Positions 11,514 through 22,405 of a stretch of 64,000 nt of DNA are shown piece after piece; the stretch's first letter is position 1; the number at the start of each line of letters is the position of its first letter. The DNA is from Dioszegia crocea (lineage: Eukaryota; Basidiomycota; Tremellomycetes; Tremellales; Bulleribasidiaceae). The stretch is from positions 1,651,082 through 1,715,081 of the forward strand of contig BCKK01000001.1 in assembly GCA_001600615.1 (NCBI GenBank). Direction: 5' to 3'. A program made the position numbers and the translations under genes. Below the pieces are notes generated by a model. That model saw only the letters and a program-made list of their open reading frames with translations, did not search any database and was not told where the DNA came from.

Positions 11514-13828
11514 CTAATTCCTTGACAGAGCTGCAAACACCTTGACAGTCTCTTCAGGCTCCTTCTCCGCATCCTCGACCGATGTCCATGTCCATCTGCG
11601 ATATTCAGCTCCTTCGAGACGGCTTACGAGAAACTACTCACTTACTCATAAGGCGCAGTTGGAGCCATCATGACCTTCTGCTCCCTCTTCCAGTTCTTCA
11701 CCATCATCCGACCGGCAAGACTTTGGATGTTCTCGACCTGGACATCGCCCTGCACAACCTTCACCTTTGAGCCAGTGTCCGAAGAGGCGTGGGAGGCATC
11801 CTCGGGGAGCTTGGGGGATTTGGATTTGGGTTTGGCAGAAGTGGCGGGCGCTGAGTGAGCAGGGAGGGCGGCAGGGGAAGCGAAGGCGAAGATCTCGGCG
11901 GGTCCCTCATCACAATCCTCCAGATCCTCGTGGTCCCGCTTAGACTTGGATTTGGGGACCTCCTCATCATCGGTGCTGCTCTGGACTGAGGCGTTCGCAG
12001 GGGTGAAGATCAAGGTGACGTTGTTGCCCGATGATTTAGGTGGGGACAGGGCGGAAGCCGAAGGGACAGCAGCGGACGAGGCAGCGAATGCTGTGACGAG
12101 GTCCTCAGGCGCCACGGAGGATAGAGCGGGGGTTGGGACTGCAGAAGGGACGGGGAGGTGGGTGGGGATGGCGGATGGGATGGACGCGGAGGGAATTGGG
12201 CTCTCCGTGGGCAGACCAGCGGCAGTGGCCCAATCCTCAGTAGATGTGGGGAGGGATTCACTCTCCCAATCGGACGGATCGGCGGATTCGAGAGGCTCGG
12301 CGATGTCGGATGGGAGGGGAAGGGGAGCTTCTGACGTGGCAGCCATGGCACTTAGGTTTGAGGCTGACGCCGTAGGTGCTGCACTGGATGTACGCGCCGA
12401 GACTGAAGCAGTGGAGGTGACCGCACTGGAGTGTGAAGCGGATGGGAGATGGGATGAGCTCGACACGGAGTCGGGGACACTGGCGAGGAGTTGCTGATTG
12501 GACTCGGAGGGTGTCCAATTGGGCTTGACAGCGCCGGTCTCGGGGTCAAAGAGGAAGATCTGGGATCGTTCATCTTCTGGCTCCGCGCAGGGCTCGACGG
12601 TCATGGGTTCTGGCGCGTCGGGGGAGGGGTCGAACGTGGCGCAGAATGGTTCGACTGCAGCTGACTCGGCGACAAACACAGGGACTTTCAAGTTGACCTT
12701 GATCATCTCGCCGGCTTTGGGTTCGGGCTCGCCGGTGGTGGTGGAGTTCAGAGGGACCATGAAGACCTGGGTGCGGACGGATGACGAGGCGTTAAGGACG
12801 AAGGTGGAGTTTTCGTCGGTGCCGTTCGAGGTGGATAGGACGAGGGAGGCAAGACGAGTGGCGGTGGAATTAAAGACGGGGGAAGTGATATCGATGTATC
12901 CGGGTGCTCCGCCCATCTCTTCCGCTACTGATCGTTTGCCCGGCTGAGCAAGCAGCGGCGCGCCGTGCTTATCCCCACTAACAAAGGCCACACTCTCAGG
13001 CTCGTCCCCTACCACCTTGACATTCCCGCCCTGCATGATCGCCTTGACCGCGTCTTCGTTGCTCTTCCTGAACAAGAAGGCGGGACCGGGGACCTTGCGC
13101 TTCTCCCCGGGCCGGCTGACCATAAACATGGCGTGTTTGACGGCGTTCTCGACCTCGGCCTTTTGCTCGGGCGAAAGACTGTCAACAGCATTTTTGGCAG
13201 CGACAATCTGGTCGTCCGTGACCCCGGCGTTCTTGGCGGCGGCTTCGAGACCGGCCATGGAGTCGTCACGAGCGGAGAGGGCCTCGCTCGATCCGGTGAA
13301 GAGCCGCGCGGCAAGATCGAGTAGCCGGTCGTCTCGCTCAGCAAGACCGAGAGCGACATTGATGTCGATGAGGGGATCGGCGGGGACGTGGTGCGAGTCG
13401 GAACCGATCGAGATGATGGGCTCGGTGCGCTGCATGTAGGATTTGAGCTCGCGGCGGAGTACGTCCTCTTGCTCGGGGGCAAGGGCAGTACGGGTGTTTA
13501 GGTCGATGAGGGAGCCGTGCTGGATGTTAGCTAGCTTCGGAGGGTGATGTGATCGACTTACGCCGTTGTGGTGCTCACCATCCCCAGTGAGGTCGAGGTT
13601 GATCAACTATTATGTCAGCTTGAGTTTCAAGTCGATCAAGGAAAGACTTACAAAGTGATCGTTCTCCTGTCTCCAGGGGCCTCGAGCCCCAAGCTTGCCC
13701 TTCCACTCGCGCTTGTTAACTAAGCCGTCTCGAGCTTCGGGGTTGTGGACCGAAGGGAGGACAGCAGCGGACGAGAGCGCCGCGGAGCCAAGGAGGATAG
13801 CCAAAGAGGTAGTCTTGAGCATGACCAT
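11514..13828 (-). CDS. Large Ser/Ala/Pro-rich putative secreted protein
   Basis: Not recognised as a known family. Starts MVMLKTTSLAILLGSAALSS, a clear signal peptide ending near Ala-Ala-Val, followed by a KR site (NKREWKGK) that could be a Kex2 cleavage site. Introns interrupt after QENDHF and after GEHHNG. The middle region contains LRRELKSYMQRTEP and several NxS/T sequons (FNSTATR, STSNGT, FVLNASSS, PLNSTTTG). A long Ser/Ala/Pro-rich stretch (12070-12480) looks like an O-glycosylated stalk. Near 11640 a frame that would stop after TAPYE can instead be spliced: a GTAAGTGAG donor at about 11646 and a CAG acceptor give YEWTWTSVEDAEKEPEE and a stop at 11514. About 720 aa. No GPI-like hydrophobic tail is seen, so release or wall retention is open. 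Confidence 0.75.
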
Positions 13829-15057
13829 TGTGGATGTTGATGTGATGGAGTGTAGATTATAGGTAGAGGGTAGAAGAAGTGGATATCCTGGTGAGAGGTA
13901 AGGTGTAGGTAAAGGTTGATTATAAGGTCGGACCGGCCGAAAGAGTGTGGGTTGACGTCGAGTCAAGTGGGTCGCTTGCACTGCAAGGATAAGGATCACC
14001 AGGAGTCCGTAAGGAAGAGAGTAGTGGAGATGTAGGAAGAGGTTGTGACTGGAGAGTGAGGAAAGAGGGGAAGAGCCGGTAGAGGTGTTGTTATATCTGC
14101 TTGGTCGAAAAAGGCCGATCGACGATGCCCAGCATTTCGGGGCTGGTCAGAGACACTGTTCCGGCCTGGATTAGGTGGTGGGTCGGTTGTTTATCGTTCG
14201 GCATCCTTGGCTGATGTGTCTGAGACTTGGGCCCGGAAGTACCGAGGCGTTGACTAGAGTGAGACCTCAGGTCTTGGGCGTGAGTTGTGGATTAGCATGG
14301 TAGAATTGGTGTGGAGGAAGAGTCCGCAGACGCTTGACGGTGCGGATCTAGGGTGGAGATTGGAGTGTGGCCTGCCTAGCCTCGGTCTGAGATCTGGGCG
14401 CGGTGCCTTATCGTGTTCCGGATAGCACATCGTATGAGGAATGGAGCATGATGTTGTACGGGCACTGCAGAGGCCACAGAGCTTTATCCTGAACCGGCCT
14501 AATTCCAGGCCCTCCGATGCGGAATGCATGTGGTCTGCACGACTGATAGCTTCTCATTGTGATGCTTATTAGTGCTGGCAGCGTCAGCAGGTTCGTAAGT
14601 GGGTGCGCACAGTCATGGTGAAGGTAAGAACATGGTCTTAGACTCCGATGGTCTGTCGAGAGACTCGAGTGTGCCCCAGCGAAGCTTTCCATTTCGTGAA
14701 TCCCTCTTGCAGGACGCAATCGAGTTGGTTCTACGGCGAGGACTAGGATCGATCCGATGTAGAGCCGAACATGCGTCTTGTATCGCTGGTTGAGAGGTCC
14801 TATATCCTGATGCGTCGCGAGGATGGTCCAAGGTGTAAGGGACAAGCGGCAAACTTAGCGAGAAGGTTCGAGTCAGGCACGACAAGGTACACGAACCCCA
14901 TCCTTTCGTCACCTTGTTTCATTATCAGAAGAGGGCCAAGCTCAGATCCAGAGAGGGGATGCGCTGGCAAGGAGGCACGGATGCGCATGTCATGGATATC
15001 ATCAACATATCACCCTCTGCGGTCGAGCTTGAAAGTTGACAGAAGGGAGGCACGGTG
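13829..15057. other. 1.2-kb divergent intergenic region
   Basis: Lies between the secreted-protein gene (-) and the small gene at 15058 (+). Open frames here (for example 14254-14529 and 14408-14845 minus, 14771-15058 plus) overlap each other in several frames and show no domain or intron logic. Probably promoter and 5' leader sequence. I see no RNA gene: a GGTTCGAGTC string near 14865 resembles a tRNA B-box, but flanking bases do not pair. Confidence 0.4.
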
Positions 15058-15836
15058 ATGGCCTCTGTTCCACTCGAGTCACCCATCATCCATCCTTTGG
15101 CTGATACCTCCGCCCCGCCCCAAATCGCCCCATCGCAAAATGATGAGCTTGGTCTCTCTGCTCCTGAGCTGTCCACACATCCCGACCACAGATCCGATGT
15201 TGGCCCCTCCCGACCTCCCCAAGTCACACTGTCGCCCCCTGTCTCCCCGTCCGATGTCGCAGAAGCCAGGGTGCGGATTGAGCTGCCCCTGTCGCCAACA
15301 GCCGGAACTTGTAGCAAGAAGGCAAAAGGGAAGCAAAAGGCGGCACAGGCGAAGGAGGAGTGGGACATGGAAGATCCATTCGGGCGGGATATCAGTGCGG
15401 ATATGGAGATGGCGGTGAGAGCGAGAGAGGCTGTGAGTTTGATATGAAGCCAACGGGGGAAGTTGGCTGATGGGTAGCTGGCGAGTCCAACGGGAATCCC
15501 TCATGCCCCACAAAGTCCGCAAGAGACACTAAGTCCAGTGCCAATCATTCGCCAGCCGTGAGTGTTGTTCTGCTACTACGCTCAAGCTAATACTCTAGCT
15601 CTCAGCAAGCCCCAATGGCAAAGATTCGCCAACACGAACCCCCAGTCTTGCGCCCCGAACGATCTCGGATGTGTAAATGCTTGGACGGGCCTGTGCCTAA
15701 GGATCCAGAACACAGCTTGGGCCGATACCTAGGTATGTCCTCCGATAGTCCAGACGGCTAATCTACAGGCGAGCTGTGTATAGGTTTCGTTCTCTGCCAG
15801 TGTCTACCCTGCGGCAAACACGACCCGATATACTAG
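15058..15836 (+). CDS. Small conserved-looking protein with Cys-rich hydrophobic C-terminus
   Basis: Not recognised. Four exons join in frame: 15058 to about 15429 (MASVPLESPIIHPLADTS..., acidic/basic, with KKAKGKQKAAQAKEEWDMED), then an exon LASPTGIPHAPQSPQETLSP near 15478-15557, then QQAPMAKIRQHEPPVLRPER with SRMCKCLDGP, and a last exon GELCIGFVLCQCLPCGKHDP ending at 15836. Donors (GTGAGT, GTATGT) and CTAAT branch sites are canonical. The C-terminal 45 residues hold seven cysteines around a short hydrophobic stretch, which could be a palmitoylated or metal-binding tail (inference). About 200 aa. The consistent splicing is the main evidence that it is real. Confidence 0.6.
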
Positions 15837-16098
15837 ACGGTGTGCTAGAGAATGATGGTGATGGCGGGCCAGGGATAGAGCTAGATTAGATTGACGGTAT
15901 GTCATGTGTATAGAGATGGCCTACCACGCCCCTGCTCAGACCGAAACCAAGTTTTGCATGCCCGAATTAGACATCGCCCTGAGCTCCACGCATCGAAATC
16001 CTAGACCTCTACAGCCTCCTGATCATGTACAGCTCCATCCCGCATCTTAGACCTCCCAAATCCCTACGCGACCTCCATCTCACCTCCCAATCCCGCGC

Positions 16099-17407
16099 TT
16101 AAGCCCTAGGTGGGTTATAGAAGATCTTCCTGTTCTTGACGACGGACCACTTGAACTTTTTGATGTATAGGGAAGCGGCAGTCATTGTGGAGAGGATGAT
16201 GATGGCCTAAGAGATCAGCATAATACATTGACTGCAAAGCAAAACCCACCTGAAGACCCATCTTCTTCCGCAGATCGTGCTCGGGCTCAGCGGACCAGGC
16301 TAGGAAAGTAGTGACATCCTTGGCCATTTGGGAGGTGGTGGCGGGGGTGCCTGTACGTCAGCAGATGCCGATGTAGCCAACTCACCATCGTCGTATTCGA
16401 CCAAACCGTCGTAAAGAACTCGGGCCATGGCGATACCGCCTCCGGGGAAGTAAGGGTTGTAGTTCATGCCCTCGGCAACCTTGACACCAGGTGGTGGGTC
16501 GACGTAACCAGTGAGCAGTGAGTAGATGTAGTCCTGAACGTCAGCCAAGCCTTGACTTCAACTCACGACACCTCCGTGGCGGGCCTTGGCCATCAAAGAA
16601 AGGTCTGGGGGAAGACCACTGAACAGTCAGCAAGGAATGTACTTAGCGACAAGACTTACCCGTTGTTACCGGCACGTGCAGCCTCGTCGTTGGGGTAGGG
16701 AGCAGGGAGGTAATCGGCGAGCTTTCCTCTGTAAAGTCAGCACAATTCGATCAGATCGAGACATCACTCACGGTCGTTGGAACATTTCTCCCTCGTCGTT
16801 TGGCCCGTCCTGGTACTCCACCTCCTCGGCCATCGCCTTGACCTCGTCAACGGTGTGACTGACACCGACTAGATTTCGCCATGCGATTCGGTCAAGCGAG
16901 TGGCATGCCGAACATACTTCTCGGTACACTGTGATTTAGCACAGAACATTCCGCATGATCCGCATTCCGCAGCTCTCCCCAATCCACACTGTCCGCATCG
17001 CCTGCCATACAATCTACCTTCCTATCCTGACCCGATCGCACAACTCACCCTGGTATCCTCGCCTGATACTTCCGTGGTTGAAAGTCTCCAATAAACCCTT
17101 GTGCTCAAATGGGATCGAAGCAGGGTGCAATCCATCGTCCGCCGCCGTGTTGGCCGATGCCTCGGCGAGGAACGGCAAAGAACCGTATAGGTGGAAATAC
17201 CACGCTGCTGACCCAGCGGCAGTAGCTGTCGATACGGCGATGGCTGTCCGGGAGGCAAAAGCGGAGGTGGGGGCGGAGGTGGAAGCGAATCGCGCCTATG
17301 GGATTAGTAAATTCAGGCGGGAAAATTCGGCAGCTTCTGCGTACTTGTAAAGGGGTTGATCTGAGACCTGCCCTCGCTACGAGGCGTGGAAGAGAAGCGC
17401 CCAACAT
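16099..17407 (-). CDS. CYT1: Cytochrome c1, heme protein of respiratory complex III
   Basis: Subunit of the mitochondrial cytochrome bc1 complex that passes electrons from the Rieske protein to cytochrome c. Starts [20 protein letters not shown]; after an intron (GTACGC...CATAG) it continues [20 protein letters not shown], a bipartite presequence with basic part and hydrophobic sorting segment ([18 protein letters not shown]). The heme-attachment motif CSACH lies in [17 protein letters not shown]. Downstream are [15 protein letters not shown], a region around [19 protein letters not shown] with the axial Met, and a C-terminal membrane anchor with [20 protein letters not shown] at 16099. Seven or so short introns. 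It shares a 220-nt divergent promoter region with CFT1. Confidence 0.94.
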
Positions 17408-17627
17408 GGTGTATGGATGTGTGTAGAGTGGACAGTAGATCTTTTGCCTTAGGCCAGTAGCTGTCGCCCAATCGTAAAGAGCCGGAAACCACCACCCTTT
17501 TGATCCCGCTTTGCTCCGAAGCTGGGCGGACATCGCCGCCGCTTCCGTCGGAACAGCTCCAGCCAGCAGTTTCAGTTTCACCTGCCTGCCTTGCATCTGC
17601 CATACCCCTCTAACATCCATAGGAAAG
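17408..17627. promoter_or_regulatory. Compact bidirectional promoter CYT1/CFT1
   Basis: Only 220 nt separate the start codons of cytochrome c1 (-) and CFT1 (+), so both promoters and both 5' leaders must lie here. No TATA-like AT-rich box stands out. Confidence 0.5.
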
Positions 17628-20600
17628 ATGTACGCGATCCACTCTACCCTCCTGCCCCCCTCGGCTATACATCACACCCTATACCTGCCACATTTCACTC
17701 CCTCGACAATTTATCCTCTGCCTCGCCCGTCAACCTCAACAGCTCAGGATATCAAGGTCGTTGGGAATCTCATCACGGCTGGACTGTCGGATTTGCGTGT
17801 TTTTGAAATAAGAGAGGAGCTTCGAGTTGCGGATCATGTAGGGGATAGTGTTGACGACAGTCTCAATGTAAGAATTAGCTATATGCATATTCTGTCCGCT
17901 GATAGGGCAGAAGCCACTGGCATATGAAACTCGCCGTACCTTACACCATCTCACCACGCACCAAGTCCACGGCACAATCACAGGCCTCGCTGCACTTCGG
18001 ACAATAGACAGCAGTATCGATGGTCTCGACAGATTGCTCGTCTCTTTCAAAGATGCCAAGCTGGCCATACTAGAGTGGTCACGAGGGGATATCGCGACTG
18101 TATCGCTGCATACATACGAGCGATGTACCCAAATGACCACTGGGGATATGTCCACCTACGTGCCTAGACTACGAACGGATCCGCTATCACGTCTTGCGCT
18201 CCTGTCATTACCTGATGACGGCCTAGCTGTGCTGCCAATAGTCCAAGAGCAGTCTGAATTGGACAATGAAGCCTTCAGGTAAGTCCTCCCTTGGATCCCA
18301 CTAACAATCAGTGACGTTCCCTACACCCCATCTTTCGTCCTGGCCCTATCGGACGTCTCACCCTTGATCAAAAACCTCGCAGATCTAATATTCCTGTCCG
18401 GCTATAACTCCCCCACCCTCGCCATACTCTACACCCCAACGCAAACCTGGGCAGGTCGCTACCATTCCGCAAAGGACACCTTTGTCTTGGAGATCCGCAC
18501 CATGGACCTTTCAGGAGGCTCCTACCCCCTCCTCACCCGCGTCGACTCTTTACCCAGCGATACGCTCTACATCGTCCCTTGTCCCAAGGAACTCGGCGGA
18601 GTGATCTTAGTCACCACCACTGGTCTGCTTCACGTGGACCAGGGCGGACGTGTCGTTTGCGCCAGCGTCAACGCCTGGTGGGGATACACCACCGACCGAC
18701 CTGCCAATCGCGATAATGAAAGGCGGAAATTGAGTTTAGAGGGTTCACGTGCAAGCTTTGTCGGCGATAGTATGCTGCTGGTGCTGGCGACGGGACAGGC
18801 GCATCAGGTCCGTTTGGAAATGGACGGCCGAGCTGTAGGCTCCATCTTTGTCGGAAAGGAGATAGCGGTTCTGCCCCCGCCGTCGTCGATATCGAGACTG
18901 GGCACAGACAAGGTGTTTGTGGGCAGCCCAGAGGGGGATTCTGTCATGTACGAGGTCCAGATGATCAGGGAGAAGCAGGAAGAACAGAAGCCCGGGGTCG
19001 ATATGGAGATGGATTACGACGATGGTGAGCTATTCAGCGGATCTAACTAATGGTAGACCTCTACGCCGATGCTGTCCCTGTCGCCAATGGGACTACTGTC
19101 ATCTACACCGGCCCAGCCCGACTGGAGCTGAAGGAGGCCGACCGAATAACGGGAATTGGGAAAATCATCGATATGGATTTCGGTATCGCTGTAACAGATC
19201 AAGGTACAAGGACATACCCACAACTAGTAACTATCGGAGGAGGAAGCCGGAATTCCACCCTAAACGTGCTAAGAGTGAGTCCCGCCACAATGAAGCTAAC
19301 CCTCAGCGCGGTATCCCCATCAACAAGCGCCGACGGTTTAACGAACTCAGCACGGCAGAAGGGGTCTGGTTCTTGCCTATCCAGCGCAACCAGGGACAGC
19401 AGGCTAAATTCCGGAATATCTCTGATGAGCTGAGAACTACGCTATTGCTGAGTTCTGAAGGCTCTCAAACTAGGGTACGTCGCTTGGTGTTCAGTCAGCT
19501 GACAACAGGTCTTCTCGCTCTCGAACAAGGCAAACCCTGAACAGATTGGCAGACTAGCGAGCACTACTGTCGAAGCTGCGCCCTTCTTCCAGCGATCTAG
19601 CGTATTCCATGTCACGCCTCATTCGGTCGACCTGCTCGATAGCGGTGAGTCACGATCCCGGGTTGAGCTTACTGTAGATGGCAAACACTTGGAAAATCTG
19701 TATACCAGCGAAGACACTATTGTCTCGGCCAGCATATCAGACCCTTTCGCAGTGATTCGCCGAGCGCACGGACAGGCGATATTGTTTGTCGGAAATAGCC
19801 AAGACAGGACTGTGGCTCAAGCGCCTTTCATCCCTGGATCAGAAGTAAGTCCAGATCTCAACCACAGCTGATCATCAGCAACCACTCGTGCAAGCCATTG
19901 AGGTATTCACAGATACCACGGGAATATATCGGACATTCGAGCAATCTCAGCGTCCTTCCGATGCCAATGGAAGTCGTGCATCTCAATCGACTCGGCAGAC
20001 TGCTGAAGAGCGAATACAGCGACTGCAGAATGACAAACCTGCCATCTCGACCGAACCGTCAGTGGAGGAAGTTCAAAACGTCGGTACGCAGTGGCTGTCT
20101 CTGTTGACAGTCACGGGGGAAATGCAGGTATGTCACTCCATCTGACGAAGTGCTGATCATTGCAGATCCGATCTTTGCCCGAGCTCAATCTCGTATTCCA
20201 ATCCGAAGGTCTCGCAGCTAGCAACGCCACATTCACAGATGACCTCCTGGAAGGTGCCTCGGGTATGCTAGAAGATCCAGACGAGATCAAGCAGATGCTC
20301 TTCCAGCCTCTGGGGAAAGACACACTTCGCCCATACCTTCTGGTACGTCTATCTTTGATCTCAGCTGATTCTCAGGTTCTACACAGATCAGGCCGACTAA
20401 ACACATACGAAGCTCAACCTCGCTACACCCTCGATACAGCCGATCTCCCCCGTCGATCCCTTGCTATTCGCTATCGCCGCGTTCACACCCAAGTTCTCAC
20501 TTCGACATCAGGCGCAAAGCTCATGTACAAGCTACACCCTTTCGCCGATCTGGAAGGATACACTGGCGCATTTGTCACTGGCGAGAAGCCTCAGTGGATC

Positions 20601-22360
20601 ATAGGCAGCGCGACCCACCCAGTCAGGAGCTTTGGCTTAAAACAAGCCGCTGCGACATTTGGGCGGACGACCCATCTTGGCGGAATGGGAGAATACTTTA
20701 TGCGGATAGAAGATGTGAGTCAGGGTGGGGACGATTAGCTGACCACATAGGGCACATTCATCTGTTATCTCCCACCTACCCTAACGACTGATTTTGAAAT
20801 GCCTTGCGATCGATATGAGATGGACAGGGTGTATACGAATATCACGTTTGATCCGCCTAGTGGGCACTATGTCGGCGCTGCGGCAATCACAGTACCATTC
20901 CAGGCGTATGATGAAGAGGGGGAGCCGCAGTATGGACCGCAGGGTGAGTGTGATCCTGAAGCTATCTGATGGAATAGGCGAAAATCTCATACCGCCAACG
21001 AACGAGCGATCGACTCTGGAGCTGTTCTCGCAAGGCTCAGACCCATGGCGTGTAATCGATGGGTAAAGTAAACCCCATGCTTGGCTAACGCGCAGGTACG
21101 ACTTCGACCAAAACGAAGTAGTCCTCTGTATGCAGAGTGTCAATCTGGAATCTTCCAGTAGTTCAACGGGGTATCGGGACTTTATCGCCGTGGGGACCGG
21201 ATTCGATTTTGCCGAAGATCGTGCCACTAGAGGAAATGTAAGTCCGTCCCGTTCTCCTAGCTGATAACCAGACGTACATCTTTGAGATTGTAGAGACTGT
21301 CGGTCCGTCGCCAAAGGAGAGCGGGTGGAGGTTGAAGCAGCGTGCGAAAGATCCGGCTAGAAATCCAGTTTCGGCATTGGGGAATATTACGGGGTATATG
21401 CTCAATTCCAATGGACCCAAGGTGAGTCAAGGACTGAACAGTGCTGATGTAGCTCTATGTCAAAGGCCTAGATTACGATCAACGCCTGATGGGACTTGCA
21501 TTCCTCGATGTCAACATCTACTCGACGAGCATCAGGGTGTTTAAGAATTTCATCCTCGTCACTGATCTGCTCAAGAGCATCTGGCTCATCTCCCTTCAGG
21601 TCAGTACTTTGTGTCTTGCCTGATCGTTGGCTGATAACCCAGGACGAGCCGTACAAGTTCACAGTCATCAGTAAAGATCTACGGGAGGTACACGCTCTCA
21701 CTGGCGATTTCCTGGTCCAAGAGGGTCAGGTGACATTCTTGATTACCGACCGGAAAGGCGATATGAGGATGCTCGATTTCGACCCTGCCGGTATGTTCAA
21801 GCGCCCAGATGATAGTGTCACTGCTAACATTCCAGATTCCGAATCACTCAATGGCGAACGACTTCTCCTCCGGACTGAGTTCCACATGGGACCAGCAGTG
21901 ACGGTGTCCAAAATAATCGCAAGGCGGCGAACGACGGATGAAGAATCTGCGCCGCAGTCACAATTGGTTTACGGTAGGTGTCCAAGGCCGTGCCGGTGCT
22001 GACTATAGGTACGGCCGATGGATCCTTGACTACTGTTGTCGCTGTCAAACCTGCCCGATTTAAGCGGCTACAATTGGTCGCTGATCAGTTGACGAGGAAT
22101 GCGCAGCATACCGCAGGTCTGAATCCAAAGGCTTTCAGGTGAGATTTGTTCAATCAACTTCTAAGATGTCAGCTGAACTCATCAGGACCGTGCAAAATGA
22201 CCTTCTGCCCAAACCTCTTACTAGAGGTATCCTCGACGGGCAACTACTCTCGCATTTCGCTCTCCAGCCTGTCCGGCGGCAAAGAGAGATGATGCGTCAG
22301 ATTGGGACAGACGAAGTGACTGTGGCAAGTGATCTACAGGCGTTGGGCGGGTTTTGGTAA
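17628..22360 (+). CDS. CFT1: CFT1/CPSF160, cleavage and polyadenylation specificity factor subunit A
   Basis: Largest scaffold subunit of the nuclear pre-mRNA 3'-end processing factor CPF/CPSF, a triple beta-propeller protein related to DDB1 and Rse1. Starts MYAIHSTLLPPSAIHHTLYL. Family landmarks: RLLVSFKDAKLAILEWS, LIFLSGYNSPTLAILYTPTQ with TWAGRY (typical of Cft1 rather than Rse1 or DDB1), CPKELGGVILVTTTGLLHVD, ATHPVRSFGLKQAAATFGRT, NITGYMLNSNGPKLYVKGLD, NIYSTSIRVFKNFILVTDLL with KSIWLISLQDEPYKFTVIS, and the C-terminal LLPKPLTRGILDGQLLSHFA and RQIGTDEVTVASDLQAL. Roughly 15 or more introns of about 50 nt; total near 1300 aa, normal for the family. Many introns have GCTGAC or GCTGAT branch sites. 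Confidence 0.93.
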
Positions 22361-22405
22361 TCCGGCTTTACGCATGGTGGCAGATATCTGAAGCGGGAAG
22401 GAATC

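Noticed and set aside
14860..14885. GGTTCGAGTC string as part of a tRNA gene
   Set aside because: The flanking bases do not form a T-arm stem, and no acceptor or D-arm partner was found within the usual 75 nt.
13829..15057. Several open frames (for example 14254-14529 minus, 14408-14845 minus, 14771-15058 plus) as genes
   Set aside because: They overlap each other on both strands, contain no recognisable domain and show no consistent intron pattern.
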